Positions 8,034 through 16,626 of a DNA stretch of 64,000 nt are shown here, in pieces. The DNA is from Haloplanus aerogenes. Lineage in GTDB: Archaea > Halobacteriota > Halobacteria > Halobacteriales > Haloferacaceae. Both the position numbers and the translations under genes were made by a program. Under the pieces are notes generated by a model that was not told the DNA's origin, made no database searches, and was given only the letters and a program-made list of their open reading frames with translations. The first letter of the stretch is position 1, and every line of letters starts with the position of its first letter. The stretch lies in assembly GCF_003856835.1 (NCBI RefSeq), contig NZ_CP034145.1:1612001-1676000 (forward strand). The letters run 5' to 3'.

Positions 8034-8235
8034 ATGTCCCGAGACGACTACGAGAGAGAACTGACAGCCGGAGGAGATTGCATCCATACTAAGCGGTGTG
8101 GCGGATGGAGTTCGTACAGGAGCCGTTCGATTAGGCGGTAGCACGGATGCTGTGACTGTCGATACGCCAGACGACCGCGAAGCCGAAGACGGCGAGATGT
8201 CTCGTACCGGGACGGTCTCCGATGAGCACCAATGA
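8034..8235 (+). pseudogene. Frameshifted amphi-Trp domain protein
   Basis: From ATG 8034 the reading is [12 protein letters not shown]. One extra G at 8070/8071 then shifts the frame. Removing it gives [23 protein letters not shown] followed by an acidic tail to a stop at 8233-8235. The restored protein (about 66 residues) fits the short amphi-Trp domain family (E-x-x-x-S-x-E-E-I-A...L..lAd.l..G.v.l). A sequencing error is possible; otherwise this is a recent single-base inactivation. Confidence 0.5.
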
Positions 8236-8274
8236 ACGGGGTCACGACCTCTCGGCTGACACTGACGTCCGAAG

Positions 8275-8312
8275 CGACGGGTAGCGAGGACAAATCACGC
8301 CGTCTCTGCGAA
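8275..8312. repeat. Copy A of a roughly 38-bp repeat flanking the exchanger gene
   Basis: CGACGGGTAGCG-GGACAAAT...GCCGTC-CTG; the same string with a few changes occurs at 9561-9598, on the other side of the antiporter gene and in the same orientation. Confidence 0.5.
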
Positions 8313-8337
8313 GGGCAGTTGTAGCTGTGTCCCGGCC

Positions 8338-8360
8338 CTTCGCCGAAACGGTCGGCGAAG
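8338..8360. terminator. 9-bp hairpin downstream of exchanger gene
   Basis: CTTCGCCGA, a 5-nt AACGG loop, then TCGGCGAAG, a perfect stem. It lies about 110 bp past the stop of the minus-strand exchanger gene. It could terminate transcription from either side, though no T tract follows. Confidence 0.35.
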
Positions 8361-8468
8361 CCCGGTATGACTCACACAGGCCTTGTCGGGGCAGGGCTTC
8401 CCAATTCGACGATGCGCTCTGCACGGACTGTGGTTCCCGCAGGACCGCTCATCGCAGCCGAGCGTCTC

Positions 8469-9449
8469 TCATCCGACCAGCCCCAGCAGTCCCAGGACCC
8501 ACCGTCCGGCCTCCGAGGCAGCGAACAACGCACCCTCCGGCCGCGAGAGCTGTCGGCCCGTCCACAGCGCCGCGACCATGACCACGGTGACGACGATGAG
8601 CCACGCGATGGATTCGAGCGCGACGGATCCGAACGACAGCGGCCGGACGACTGCCGCCACGCCTAACACACCGAGTACGTTGAAGACGTTGCTCCCGACG
8701 ACGTTCCCGACGGACACGCCGAGCCGTCCTTGCTGCATCGCCACCAGCGAGACGGCGAACTCCGGCGTCGAGGTGCCCGCAGCGACGATGGTGCCGCCGA
8801 TGACCGAGTCGGGGATGCCCGCTGCCCGTGCCAGCGTGGAGGCTGCCCCCACCATCAGGTCGCCGCTCACCAGAACCACGGCGAGCCCCAGTACCAGCAG
8901 GACCGTATCGCGTCCGCGGAACGTCACACGTTCGGTCAACGCCGTCGGTATCCCTTCTTTCTCGGGACTGAGATCCGCGTCGGAGGGGTCGGCACCGGTT
9001 CGGAGCAGGTACGCCGTGTAGGCGACGAACGAGACGAGGAGTACGGCACCCTCGACACGGACCACCATGCGGTCGAACATGACTGCGGCACCGAGAAGAG
9101 TGCTTGCGACCAGAACCACGCCGTCGCGGTGGACCAGCGACCGCTCGATCGGAATGATCCGAACCAGCGAGACGACGCCAAGTATGAACGCGAGATTGTA
9201 GATGTTCGACCCGACGACGTTGCCGACTGCAATCGCCCCCAGATCGGCCAGTGCCGCGTCAGCGGTGACCACCAGCTCCGGAGTGGAGGTACCGGCAGCG
9301 ACGATGGTGAGACCAATAGTGAGCTCCGACAGTCCGAATCGACGGGCCAGCCGTACCACGGAATCGACGAGGAGTCGAGCCCCGATCCAGAGTCCGCCGA
9401 CTGTCGCAACGAGGATTCCGACTTGGACAGCGGTTCCGCTGCCCACCAT
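8469..9449 (-). CDS. Calcium/sodium antiporter (CaCA family, YrbG-like)
   Basis: 326 residues from ATG 9449, with about ten membrane segments. It contains the two inverted CaCA alpha repeats: GLTIVAAGTSTPELVVTADAAL...GNVVGSNIYNLAFILG in the first half and GGTIVAAGTSTPEFAVSLVAM...GNVVGSNVFNVLGVLG in the second. The acidic PE and N/S residues coordinate the cation in this family. Its role is exchange of Ca2+ (or K+) for Na+ across the membrane, useful in a salt-loving cell. It stands alone, between two related repeats. Sequence between 9449 and 9653 is not needed for the protein. Confidence 0.9.
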   Translation of the reverse strand: MVGSGTAVQVGILVATVGGLWIGARLLVDSVVRLARRFGLSELTIGLTIVAAGTSTPELVVTADAALADLGAIAVGNVVGSNIYNLAFILGVVSLVRIIPIERSLVHRDGVVLVASTLLGAAVMFDRMVVRVEGAVLLVSFVAYTAYLLRTGADPSDADLSPEKEGIPTALTERVTFRGRDTVLLVLGLAVVLVSGDLMVGAASTLARAAGIPDSVIGGTIVAAGTSTPEFAVSLVAMQQGRLGVSVGNVVGSNVFNVLGVLGVAAVVRPLSFGSVALESIAWLIVVTVVMVAALWTGRQLSRPEGALFAASEAGRWVLGLLGLVG

Positions 9450-9560
9450 CACGTATCGTGAGAGATGTCCACAGGTAGCCCCATAAAACCAGTCGTCGAC
9501 TGGGTCGTGAGGCCCCGTCGAAAAACGACACGCTCTCTCGTAACGGGGTACTGTCCAACA

Positions 9561-9598
9561 CGACGGGTAGCGGTGACAAATTAGGCCGTCCCTGAGGG
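9561..9598. repeat. Copy B of the roughly 38-bp repeat flanking the exchanger gene
   Basis: CGACGGGTAGCG-TGACAAAT...GCCGTC-CTG, upstream of the exchanger and parallel to the copy at 8275-8312. The core CCGCTACCCG (minus strand) also occurs in the hairpin at 12265-12300. Confidence 0.5.
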
Positions 9599-9698
9599 TA
9601 CGTCGGTGTCGTCCCGGCGAGAACGGAAGTAGCAAGTCCGACTCAACGGCCACGAGTGTATTCGCTCGCCGTTGGTCAATCGATCACCGAGGGGATGG

Positions 9699-10241
9699 CT
9701 AGAAATCCTCGAATGTGCCGTCAGTGAACACCGTCACCCGGCCGTCCTCTTCGCTGAGTGTGATCGCCGCGATCACCTCTTGTCGGGTCGAAGTTTCCAG
9801 CGCGCTCATGTGACGTGCACCCATCCACCCCGCATAGGGAAGATCGTCGTTTCGTCGGCATTCGGCTGGAGAGAGCTGCTTGACTCGGACCATCGTCTCC
9901 TCTATCGTCCCGTCGCTGTGAACGACGACTGCGCCATCACACGATAACGCTACGTTCTGTGCAGCCTCAAGAAATGCATCGATCTCGGCAAAGACCGTTG
10001 CACAGTCCTCGACCGGCCAGCGGTTCGTCCCCATCTGAGCCGCAAAGTCGGTCATGGAACCCCGTTCGACGACGAAATAGAGTCCGGGTCCACGGGCGTA
10101 GGGATCATCCCATCGCTCAAATCCGAGGCTGATGTCCTTGACGCACCCCTCGATCCGCTCGAGTACTGTGTCGATGTCTGTACCATCAGAGTTCGGCTCC
10201 AACGTCGCAGAACTATAGATGGGTTCGACCATGCTTCTCAT
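9699..10241 (-). CDS. DisA_N domain protein, probable diadenylate cyclase (DacZ-like)
   Basis: About 180 residues from ATG 10241 (10232 is equally possible). The DAC domain fills the C-terminal two thirds: SCDGAVVVHSDGTIEE holds the DGA metal/ATP motif, and GARHMSALETSTRQEVIAAITLSEEDGRVTVF corresponds to the RHR-S motif, here RHMSA. Proteins with this domain condense two ATP to c-di-AMP; the haloarchaeal DacZ is the known example. The gene is divergent from a K+ channel with RCK domains, a known class of c-di-AMP targets. Activity is inferred. The RHM in place of RHR deserves checking. Confidence 0.75.
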   Translation of the reverse strand: MRSMVEPIYSSATLEPNSDGTDIDTVLERIEGCVKDISLGFERWDDPYARGPGLYFVVERGSMTDFAAQMGTNRWPVEDCATVFAEIDAFLEAAQNVALSCDGAVVVHSDGTIEETMVRVKQLSPAECRRNDDLPYAGWMGARHMSALETSTRQEVIAAITLSEEDGRVTVFTDGTFEDF

Positions 10242-10447
10242 ATGAATACGGCTGGTGGAGGAATAGTAGCCCCGAATTTCCGAATGAACTGGTGTGTTGA
10301 TTAATCGGATGAATCGATCAGAGCAAGCGTTCGATGATGGCGAGGAGCGGTGCGCTCGGCCACTCAACAGTACCGCCACCTGTGACTCCCTTTTCGTTGG
10401 AGCCTTTCGGCTTTTGGTAACAGGGCCTAAAGACCAAGTCACGATCC

Positions 10448-12106
10448 ATGAGAACCTATGAACTCGTAGATAGGCTCCCACCAAAGCGCTTCACTCGACG
10501 CCAGCGGCTCCTCCTCGTCTACGCTGTTGGGCTCATCACGATCATTCTCACCTACACTCTCCTGTACAATGCGGGAATGCGCTACTTCGAGGGGGATCAG
10601 CAGTCAGTGTTCCACTCGGCACAGATCGTTGTCGAAACCATGACCACGACCGGATACGGGTCTGACTCTCCCTGGTCGACGCCTGTCATGAATACGATGA
10701 TGATTACAATGCAGGTCACCGGTGTCGTCATCGGCTTCGTGACGCTACGAGTACTCGTCATCCCACTGTTCGAACGGACACCACTCAACCTCGACGACCG
10801 CCTTTCGGCCAAGAACGACCACGTCGTCCTCGCGGAATACCAGCGCAACACGGAGGTAGTGCTCGACGAGCTCGAGGAGTTGGGCGTTCAGTACGTTCTC
10901 TTGGAGTCGGAGGAAGACGAAGCGAAGCGGCTCTCCGACGACGGCTACCAGACCATCCACGGTGATCCAGAGGACCGTGATGACCTCAATCGGGCCACTA
11001 TCGAGCGTGCGAAGTTGCTCATCACAGACGCAGGTGATCGAACTGCGAGTATCGTCCTGACAGCACTGGAAGCAAACGAGGAACTCAACGTCGTTAGTTT
11101 CACCGCATCCACCCGTCGCAAGGCGGCACTGAAGGAGGTCGGCGTCGACCGGAGCGTCGCCCCCCACGCTCTCATCGGGCAACAACTTGCCGAGAAGGCG
11201 ACAACACCAATCGCGATTGAGGCCAACGTCGAGAACGACGCAATAGGTGTCCGCGAGATATTGGTCCGCCACGACAGCCCGCTTCACGGTGTCCGCATCG
11301 ACGAGTCTCCGGTGCCAGAACATCCGAATCTGACCCTCGTAGCCGGCTGGTTCGACGGCGAATTGCGTCTCTCACCTGCGCCCGAGGACCGCCTCACGTC
11401 GAATACGGTCCTCCTGGTGGCCGGTCCAGTGTCCGAGATCACGGCCCTCGCCAGAGAGATTGCCGGACTGAGGGAACCTGGAGACACGGCACATTCCAAT
11501 GTGATCATTGCAGGACTCGGGGAAGGCGGGTCCGCGGCCGCCGAACGCCTCACGGCGGACACGGCTGTGACGACCATCGACGACGATCCGGACACCAATC
11601 CCGACATCGTCGGCGATACAACTGAACCGGAGACGCTCCGTGCAGCGGGCATCGAAGAGGCCACTGCTCTCCTCGTGACTGTCGACGACGATTCCTCGGC
11701 CCTGATGACGGTGGCGATGGCACGGTCGTTGTCGGCAGAGGTCGAACTCCTCGTTCGGATCACGGATGCGGAGAAGACCTCCGCCGCCGTTCGGGCCGGC
11801 GCGGACTACACGCTGTCCGTCCAGCGTGTGTGTGCCAGACTGGTCGCCGCGGAGATCCACGGGGAGCGTGTGATATCCCCCGTGAACCAGATCCGGCTCG
11901 TCCGAGCGTCGGGGGCTTCCTTCGCGGGTGAACAGCTCGCCGCGATCCGTCAGGATCCGAACCGCGACTGGACGGTGGTCGGTGTTGCACGGGCTGGCGA
12001 AGTTCTCACTGACGAATCCACGTGGGTTCGCCCGGAGGACGAGGTGTTCGTAGCCGGCAGCGACGATGCGATACAGAAATTCGAGCGGACAGCCGATCTC
12101 TCCTGA
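10448..12106 (+). CDS. Two-TM potassium channel with two RCK (TrkA) domains
   Basis: 552 residues. TM1 is at about 20-41, the pore has the K+ selectivity filter TTGYG at 67-71, and TM2 spans about 81-107. Two RCK modules follow: TrkA_N/TrkA_C at about 123-330 and about 350-552. The second nucleotide-binding loop is intact (IIAGLGEGG). The first reads VVLAEYQRNTE and lacks the Gly-rich motif, so only one site may bind nucleotide. The protein should gate K+ flux, central to osmotic balance in haloarchaea. It is divergent from the DisA_N gene at 9699-10241. Confidence 0.9.
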   Translation: MRTYELVDRLPPKRFTRRQRLLLVYAVGLITIILTYTLLYNAGMRYFEGDQQSVFHSAQIVVETMTTTGYGSDSPWSTPVMNTMMITMQVTGVVIGFVTLRVLVIPLFERTPLNLDDRLSAKNDHVVLAEYQRNTEVVLDELEELGVQYVLLESEEDEAKRLSDDGYQTIHGDPEDRDDLNRATIERAKLLITDAGDRTASIVLTALEANEELNVVSFTASTRRKAALKEVGVDRSVAPHALIGQQLAEKATTPIAIEANVENDAIGVREILVRHDSPLHGVRIDESPVPEHPNLTLVAGWFDGELRLSPAPEDRLTSNTVLLVAGPVSEITALAREIAGLREPGDTAHSNVIIAGLGEGGSAAAERLTADTAVTTIDDDPDTNPDIVGDTTEPETLRAAGIEEATALLVTVDDDSSALMTVAMARSLSAEVELLVRITDAEKTSAAVRAGADYTLSVQRVCARLVAAEIHGERVISPVNQIRLVRASGASFAGEQLAAIRQDPNRDWTVVGVARAGEVLTDESTWVRPEDEVFVAGSDDAIQKFERTADLS

Positions 12107-12516
12107 CGGCTCCCTGTTGGGTCGATCCCGGCATCACCGTAAAGAGAGATCCGGGCGACCGACTTCCTTGTTTACCGCTCTTGTGAGGCCACATATTGCT
12201 GGACACTCATGCCGAGGAGTAGACATCGGTGAGGGGCTGCTGGAGGGAACCGACCGCAAGGTCGACCGGGTAGCGGCGGACGAGTCCACCGCTACCCGGT
12301 GGTAGAGCGGGATATGACGAGTACTGGTGCGACCGTGTCCGGGATCTGGGGCCCGCAGTCGACGAGGGTGACGGAGACGCGGACGTTACGGCAGTAGACG
12401 AAAACCGGCGGTGAGACGTGATCCGCTCGAATAGTTCCGACGGCGGCCCCTCTTTCGAGGTGTCCGTCACACCGTCCTAATCTGAACACATCGAGAGATG
12501 ACCGGACGTCGTGTAT
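12107..12516. other. Intergenic region with a long hairpin, no gene recognised
   Basis: 410 bp between the channel and the convergent CBS gene. A 12-bp perfect inverted repeat, ACCGGGTAGCGG (12265-12276) and CCGCTACCCGGT (12289-12300), sits in it and may stop transcription from both sides. The minus-strand open frames here (for example 12207-12470) show no domain and look spurious. I see nothing else. Confidence 0.5.
12265..12300. terminator. 12-bp perfect stem, possible bidirectional terminator
   Basis: Perfect 12-bp inverted repeat with a 12-nt loop between convergent genes. Its CCGCTACCCG core is shared with the repeats near the exchanger gene, so it could also be part of a dispersed repeat family. 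Confidence 0.4.
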
Positions 12517-13728
12517 TCACCCACCGAGCCACCAGCCGTAGAGCTGTTCCTGCTCGTCTGTATCCGGATGCTTCTTCGACTGGCCGTAGGTCTTCCCCTT
12601 GAGAAGTTGGCGTTCGACAGCGTTCGCTGCGAGACGGAGGGCGTGGGAGGCACCGTACCCCTCCCCATCGGCAGTGAAGTAGCCGCGGTCAGTGACCAGT
12701 CGAATCCGTGCGAGTACCAGCGGCACGCCCCGGGACTGTTCCTTGTGCTCCTGCAGTTCGATGCTGGCTTTGATCACGCTCATCTCGCCGTACTTCGAGG
12801 TCATGTTCTCGATCAGCGCGGAGACATCGTCGTAGTCCATCCCCTCCAGCAGGTCGAGACCGAACACCTGCACGGCGTTCCGGTCGTCGCCTTCCCAGGT
12901 GAGCGCTTCGATGATATCCGTTTTCGTGATGATTCCGACCGGCTCATTGGTGTCGTCGTCCGTGACGACGAGCGAGGAGATCTCTCGCTCGAACATCGTC
13001 TCGACGACGCCGTCGAGCGGTGCGCTCCGCTCGACTGTCGCGACTGTATCGGACATCAGGTTCCGTACCGGCAGGTCGAGCATCCGGTCGGAATTGCCCT
13101 CACGCGCGCCGAACCCACCACGGTTCTGCCCGCCACCGCCGCGTCCACCGAAGCTACTCGACGATCCACCCTGGCTCTTGCTACCGCCCCGTGTCGTGAA
13201 CTCGATGACGTCGTACAGGCTCAGCATTCCTGCAAGGTCGTCCCCGTCGACGACCGGGAGATGGGCGATACCGGCTTCTCGAAGCGTATTGAGCGCTTTC
13301 CCGATCGTGGTTTCCGGGGTCGCACTGATCAACTCCGCCGTGTAGGCGTCGTCGACAGTCACCGCGTCGAGAAACGGACGGACAGCCTCGAGGACAGCAT
13401 CGCCGGTCACCACACCGACGACACGGTCGTCGCCGTCGAGTACGGGGAGCGTTTTGGCGTCGCTCCCGATCATGAGCCGCGCGACCTCGCGGACGTCCTC
13501 GGTGCGCTCGACAGTCGGGACGTGCTGTACCTGTGAGCCGACCTTCGCAGACGGCTGGTTGGACGAGGACGCCAGCTGTCGGCGACTCACGACGCCGCGA
13601 TACTCGTCGCCGTCCGTTACGACGACGGCATCGAGTTCCTGATTCTCGAACGCCCCGGCGACCTTCGAGAGCGGGGTTCCGATGTCGAACTCGGTGAACT
13701 TCGTGGAGAGTATCTCGGAGATATCCAT
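12517..13728 (-). CDS. CBS-domain protein fused to an HPF-like ribosome-hibernation domain
   Basis: 403 residues. Four CBS motifs occupy about 1-310 as two Bateman modules, separated by a Gly/Ser/Arg-rich linker (about 185-215, FGGRGGGGQNRGGFG). The C-terminal 90 residues (IKASIELQEHKEQSRGVPLVLARIRL...GYGASHALRLAANAVERQLLK) resemble the HPF/YfiA fold, which binds the small ribosomal subunit at the decoding centre. CBS modules bind adenine nucleotides, so the protein may tie ribosome dormancy to energy charge. A CBS-type ribosome dimerisation factor is known in Pyrococcus. The assignment of the last domain is by eye. Confidence 0.8.
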   Translation of the reverse strand: MDISEILSTKFTEFDIGTPLSKVAGAFENQELDAVVVTDGDEYRGVVSRRQLASSSNQPSAKVGSQVQHVPTVERTEDVREVARLMIGSDAKTLPVLDGDDRVVGVVTGDAVLEAVRPFLDAVTVDDAYTAELISATPETTIGKALNTLREAGIAHLPVVDGDDLAGMLSLYDVIEFTTRGGSKSQGGSSSSFGGRGGGGQNRGGFGAREGNSDRMLDLPVRNLMSDTVATVERSAPLDGVVETMFEREISSLVVTDDDTNEPVGIITKTDIIEALTWEGDDRNAVQVFGLDLLEGMDYDDVSALIENMTSKYGEMSVIKASIELQEHKEQSRGVPLVLARIRLVTDRGYFTADGEGYGASHALRLAANAVERQLLKGKTYGQSKKHPDTDEQEQLYGWWLGG

Positions 13729-13879
13729 GGGTAACTCTCTAGTACGAGGGGCGCTGGCCAGTTATGCCTGTCCCACCCCTGATTGTAGCGAGGGGGACGC
13801 ACGAAGTGATGTTTGTGTACTGTATTATACTGTGTCGGCCGTCTGCATCGAGACCATTAGTCTCGACTACTGAGCCCTC

Positions 13880-14944
13880 TCAGTGGTCCTCGCCGAACGG
13901 CCGAATCCGGCTGGCTCGAACCCTGTACGTGCCGTCCGGCTGTGGCGTGGCCTCGATGTCGCTCCCGAACGCGCCGACGAGCTCCAGATTCGTGCGCACG
14001 TGATCAGTGAGCCGGGGGATGCGGATCCGGCCACCGGCGAACGCGAGCAACACCAGCAACTGGTCGGCCATGTGTTCGTCGACCGGGGCGGTGCCGGCGC
14101 GGAACGACTCGAACGCGTCGACAGCCTCGTCGGCCACGTCCTCGGACGTGCGCCCGCGCTCACCGAGCGCGCTGAACCCCGCGACCGTGTGGTCGTAGGT
14201 CGCCCGGAGGAGCAGGGAGGAGCCGAGCGATTCCGCCTCGACGTAGTCGACGCGCGCCACGTCCGCGGGCACGCCCATCTCGTCGAGGCGCTCCGCGGCC
14301 TGTGTCGCCTGCCGGTCGGCCACCTCCCGATCCGCGAGGTCGGCCGCGGCCTTCGAGTAGACGTCGACTCGCTCCAGGTCGCCGCGGTCGTCGATGTCGA
14401 ACCGCGACAGCGACGACGACGCGACCGTCAGCGTCACCTCGCCACCCCCGGCCGGATAGAAGCCGGTGCGGTCGACGGTGAGGTCGGCGTCGAGCCCCTG
14501 CGTGGCCAGCAGCGGCAGTTTCACCCGCCGGTAGTACGCCGCGGTCGGCGCCCACTTCACGTCGGTGCCGCCGGTCGCCGTGAGCTGAACGGGGTCGTCG
14601 TCGACGGCGGCGACCGGCAGGAGCGTATCGCAGAGCAACGTGACGCTCCCCGCGGTGTCGACGTGTGCCTCCAGTGGCGACCGGCGCTCGCTACCGGGCA
14701 CGAACGTCACCGTGTCGGCTCCCAGTTCGGCCCCCTCGACCTCGGCATCACAGTACGACGCGGCGAGCTGGACGGCCGCGAGATGCTGAGCGGCGAGGCC
14801 GGGATTCGGTCGGTCGTTCCGGATCGACTCGATCCGGAACGGGGTGTCCGTGACGACGGCGAGGCTCAGTGCCGTCCGGAGCAACTGTCCGCCGCCGTCC
14901 GCGCCGTCGAGTTCGAGCACGGAGCCTCTTCGACGGCGACCCAC
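13880..14944 (-). CDS. rtcA: RNA 3'-terminal phosphate cyclase
   Basis: 354 residues, the family length. RtcA landmarks are the N-terminal LDGADGGGQLLRTALSLA, RPNPGLAAQHLAAVQL, GGTDVKWAPTAAYYRRV, the FYPAGGGEV motif, and EHMADQLLVLLAFAGG containing the histidine that is adenylated. The enzyme uses ATP to turn RNA 3'-phosphate ends into 2',3'-cyclic phosphates. The ATG at 14944 is followed directly by the conserved domain after a basic MGRRRRGSV leader. It faces away from the plus-strand membrane gene at 15017. Confidence 0.92.
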   Translation of the reverse strand: MGRRRRGSVLELDGADGGGQLLRTALSLAVVTDTPFRIESIRNDRPNPGLAAQHLAAVQLAASYCDAEVEGAELGADTVTFVPGSERRSPLEAHVDTAGSVTLLCDTLLPVAAVDDDPVQLTATGGTDVKWAPTAAYYRRVKLPLLATQGLDADLTVDRTGFYPAGGGEVTLTVASSSLSRFDIDDRGDLERVDVYSKAAADLADREVADRQATQAAERLDEMGVPADVARVDYVEAESLGSSLLLRATYDHTVAGFSALGERGRTSEDVADEAVDAFESFRAGTAPVDEHMADQLLVLLAFAGGRIRIPRLTDHVRTNLELVGAFGSDIEATPQPDGTYRVRASRIRPFGEDH

Positions 14945-15016
14945 CTGAACGTATCCCCGTCCATGATCCGACCCCGCACGTATTTCGGGATTGTCACCGA
15001 ATGTCGGATCACCCTC

Positions 15017-15817
15017 ATGTCACTCGACATCCCCGCCGTCCTCGAAGACGGATTCTCCCGCCTCCTGACGCGCGTGGCCGGTCTCCTGCTGGTCGCGTAT
15101 CTCGTCGTGGGCGTGATATCGACCGTCACCGCACAGACGCTCAGCCTCGCCGTGTTCGACGCGTTTCGGTCGTCGCTCCCGTCCGACGCGGCGACCACCC
15201 CGACGACACCGGGGATGGGCGGCAATGCCCTCGCTCTCGACGTGGGCCTCCCGGTCGCCATCGCCCTCTTTCTCGCGCAGATCGTTCTCGCACAGATCGT
15301 CGGCATCGTCGGCATCCGGACGTTCGTCAGCGAGGCCCGTCGCTCCTTCCCGACGGGCGTGGCTCGCAACCTGCCGTGGGTCGTCCTGAACGCCCTCGTC
15401 GCCGGCTTCATCGTCAACGTGTTGATCGGCATCGGCACCATCTTGCTCGTCATCCCCGGTATCTACCTCGCCGTGGCGCTCTACTTCGTCCAGTTCGAGG
15501 TGATCGTCGAGGAGCGAAACGCCATCGACGCCCTCCGTACCGGCTGGGAACTGACCAAAGGGGAACGCCTCGGCGTGTTCCTCCTCCTCCTCGTCATCTT
15601 CGCCATCGGTATCGCGACTGCCGTCCCGAGCATCGTCCTCGGGTTCGTCGGCGCACCGACGGTCGTCGTCGTGCTAGTGAGCGTCGTCGTCGGCGCCGTG
15701 GCCGGGGTCATCGGTGTCGCCATCGGCGCCCGCGCGTACGTGCAGTTGAAGCCCGATGGCTGGTCATCGCCGGGTGGGGGCGCCGACGCGCGGTTCCACC
15801 GCGCGCCCCGTTCGTGA
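15017..15817 (+). CDS. Multi-pass membrane protein (haloarchaeal DUF7847-like)
   Basis: 266 residues from the ATG at 15017, with about six membrane segments (17-40, 75-100, 115-140, the GIGTILLVIPGIYLAVALYFV region, 195-220 and 225-245). The motif VIPGIYLAVALYFVQFEVIVEERNAIDALRTGWELTKGERLG is typical of a widespread family of uncharacterised membrane proteins related to the membrane domain of glycerophosphodiester phosphodiesterases. The function is unknown. The long upstream open frame opposite rtcA is a shadow. Confidence 0.75.
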   Translation: MSLDIPAVLEDGFSRLLTRVAGLLLVAYLVVGVISTVTAQTLSLAVFDAFRSSLPSDAATTPTTPGMGGNALALDVGLPVAIALFLAQIVLAQIVGIVGIRTFVSEARRSFPTGVARNLPWVVLNALVAGFIVNVLIGIGTILLVIPGIYLAVALYFVQFEVIVEERNAIDALRTGWELTKGERLGVFLLLLVIFAIGIATAVPSIVLGFVGAPTVVVVLVSVVVGAVAGVIGVAIGARAYVQLKPDGWSSPGGGADARFHRAPRS

Positions 15818-15876
15818 TCGCGAAGCGATCACGCAGTTCGCGTAAACGCTTTCTACCCCGACCGACCACTACCGCT

Positions 15877-16626
15877 GTGCGCATCGAGAACAGCTTCATT
15901 CCCATCCGCGGTGTGGGCGAGACGACGGAGCGCCGCCTGTGGGAGGCGGGCATCACCCGCTGGGACGACTTCGACGGCTCCGTGGTCGGCCCGACGACCG
16001 CCGACCGTATCCACGACTTCGTCGACGTGGCGACCGACCACCTCCGCCGGGGCGACGCGGGCTTTTTCGACGAGGCGTTTCCTTCCAGCGAGCGCTGGCG
16101 CTTCTACGAGAACTTCCGCGACGACGCCCTCTTTTTCGACATCGAGACCACCGGCCTCGACACCACCCATCACGACGTGACGACGGTGAGCGTCTACCGC
16201 GACGGCGACACCGACACCTTCGTCCGCGGCGACAACCTCACCACCGGCGCGCTCCGTGAGCAGTTCGCGGACGCGCCGCTGATCGTCTCCTTCAACGGCG
16301 CTCGGTTCGACGTGCCGTTCTTGGAGGAGTCGTTCGACCTCTCCATCGACGCGCCGCATCTCGACCTGATGTACCCCTGCCGCCGTCTCGACCTGACCGG
16401 CGGCCTCAAGCGCATCGAGAAGGACGTGGGCATCGACCGCGACCGCCCCGACATCTCCGGCGAGGACGCCGTCCGCCTCTGGCGCCAGTACGAACGCGGC
16501 GACGACGCTGCCCTCGATACGCTCGTCTCGTACAACCGCGAGGATACGCGGAACCTCGAACGCCTCGCCAACCACGTCACTGCGAACCTCCACGACGCCT
16601 GCTGCCCCACCGACGCAACGTTTTAG
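15877..16626 (+). CDS. RNase H-like 3'-5' exonuclease domain protein (YprB-like)
   Basis: 249 residues from GTG 15877. A short N-terminal helix-hairpin-like segment (RGVGETTERRLWEAGITRWDDF) suits DNA binding. The RNase H/DEDD exonuclease fold starts at FFDIETTGLD (motif I DIET), continues with IVSFNGARFDVPFL (motif II) and ends with YNREDTRNLERL (motif III). These carry the acidic metal-binding residues. The role is probably DNA or RNA end trimming in repair. The stop TAG lies within a palindrome serving the next gene. Confidence 0.8.
   Translation: MRIENSFIPIRGVGETTERRLWEAGITRWDDFDGSVVGPTTADRIHDFVDVATDHLRRGDAGFFDEAFPSSERWRFYENFRDDALFFDIETTGLDTTHHDVTTVSVYRDGDTDTFVRGDNLTTGALREQFADAPLIVSFNGARFDVPFLEESFDLSIDAPHLDLMYPCRRLDLTGGLKRIEKDVGIDRDRPDISGEDAVRLWRQYERGDDAALDTLVSYNREDTRNLERLANHVTANLHDACCPTDATF

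Noticed and set aside
12207-12470. Minus-strand open frame MTDTSKEGPPSELFERI...
   Set aside because: No recognised domain, Ser/Arg-rich low-complexity product, and it spans the long hairpin; probably chance.
13883-15016. Long upstream extension of the membrane protein at 15017
   Set aside because: It lies opposite rtcA and reads as Arg/Val/Glu-rich noise; the hydrophobic protein begins at 15017.
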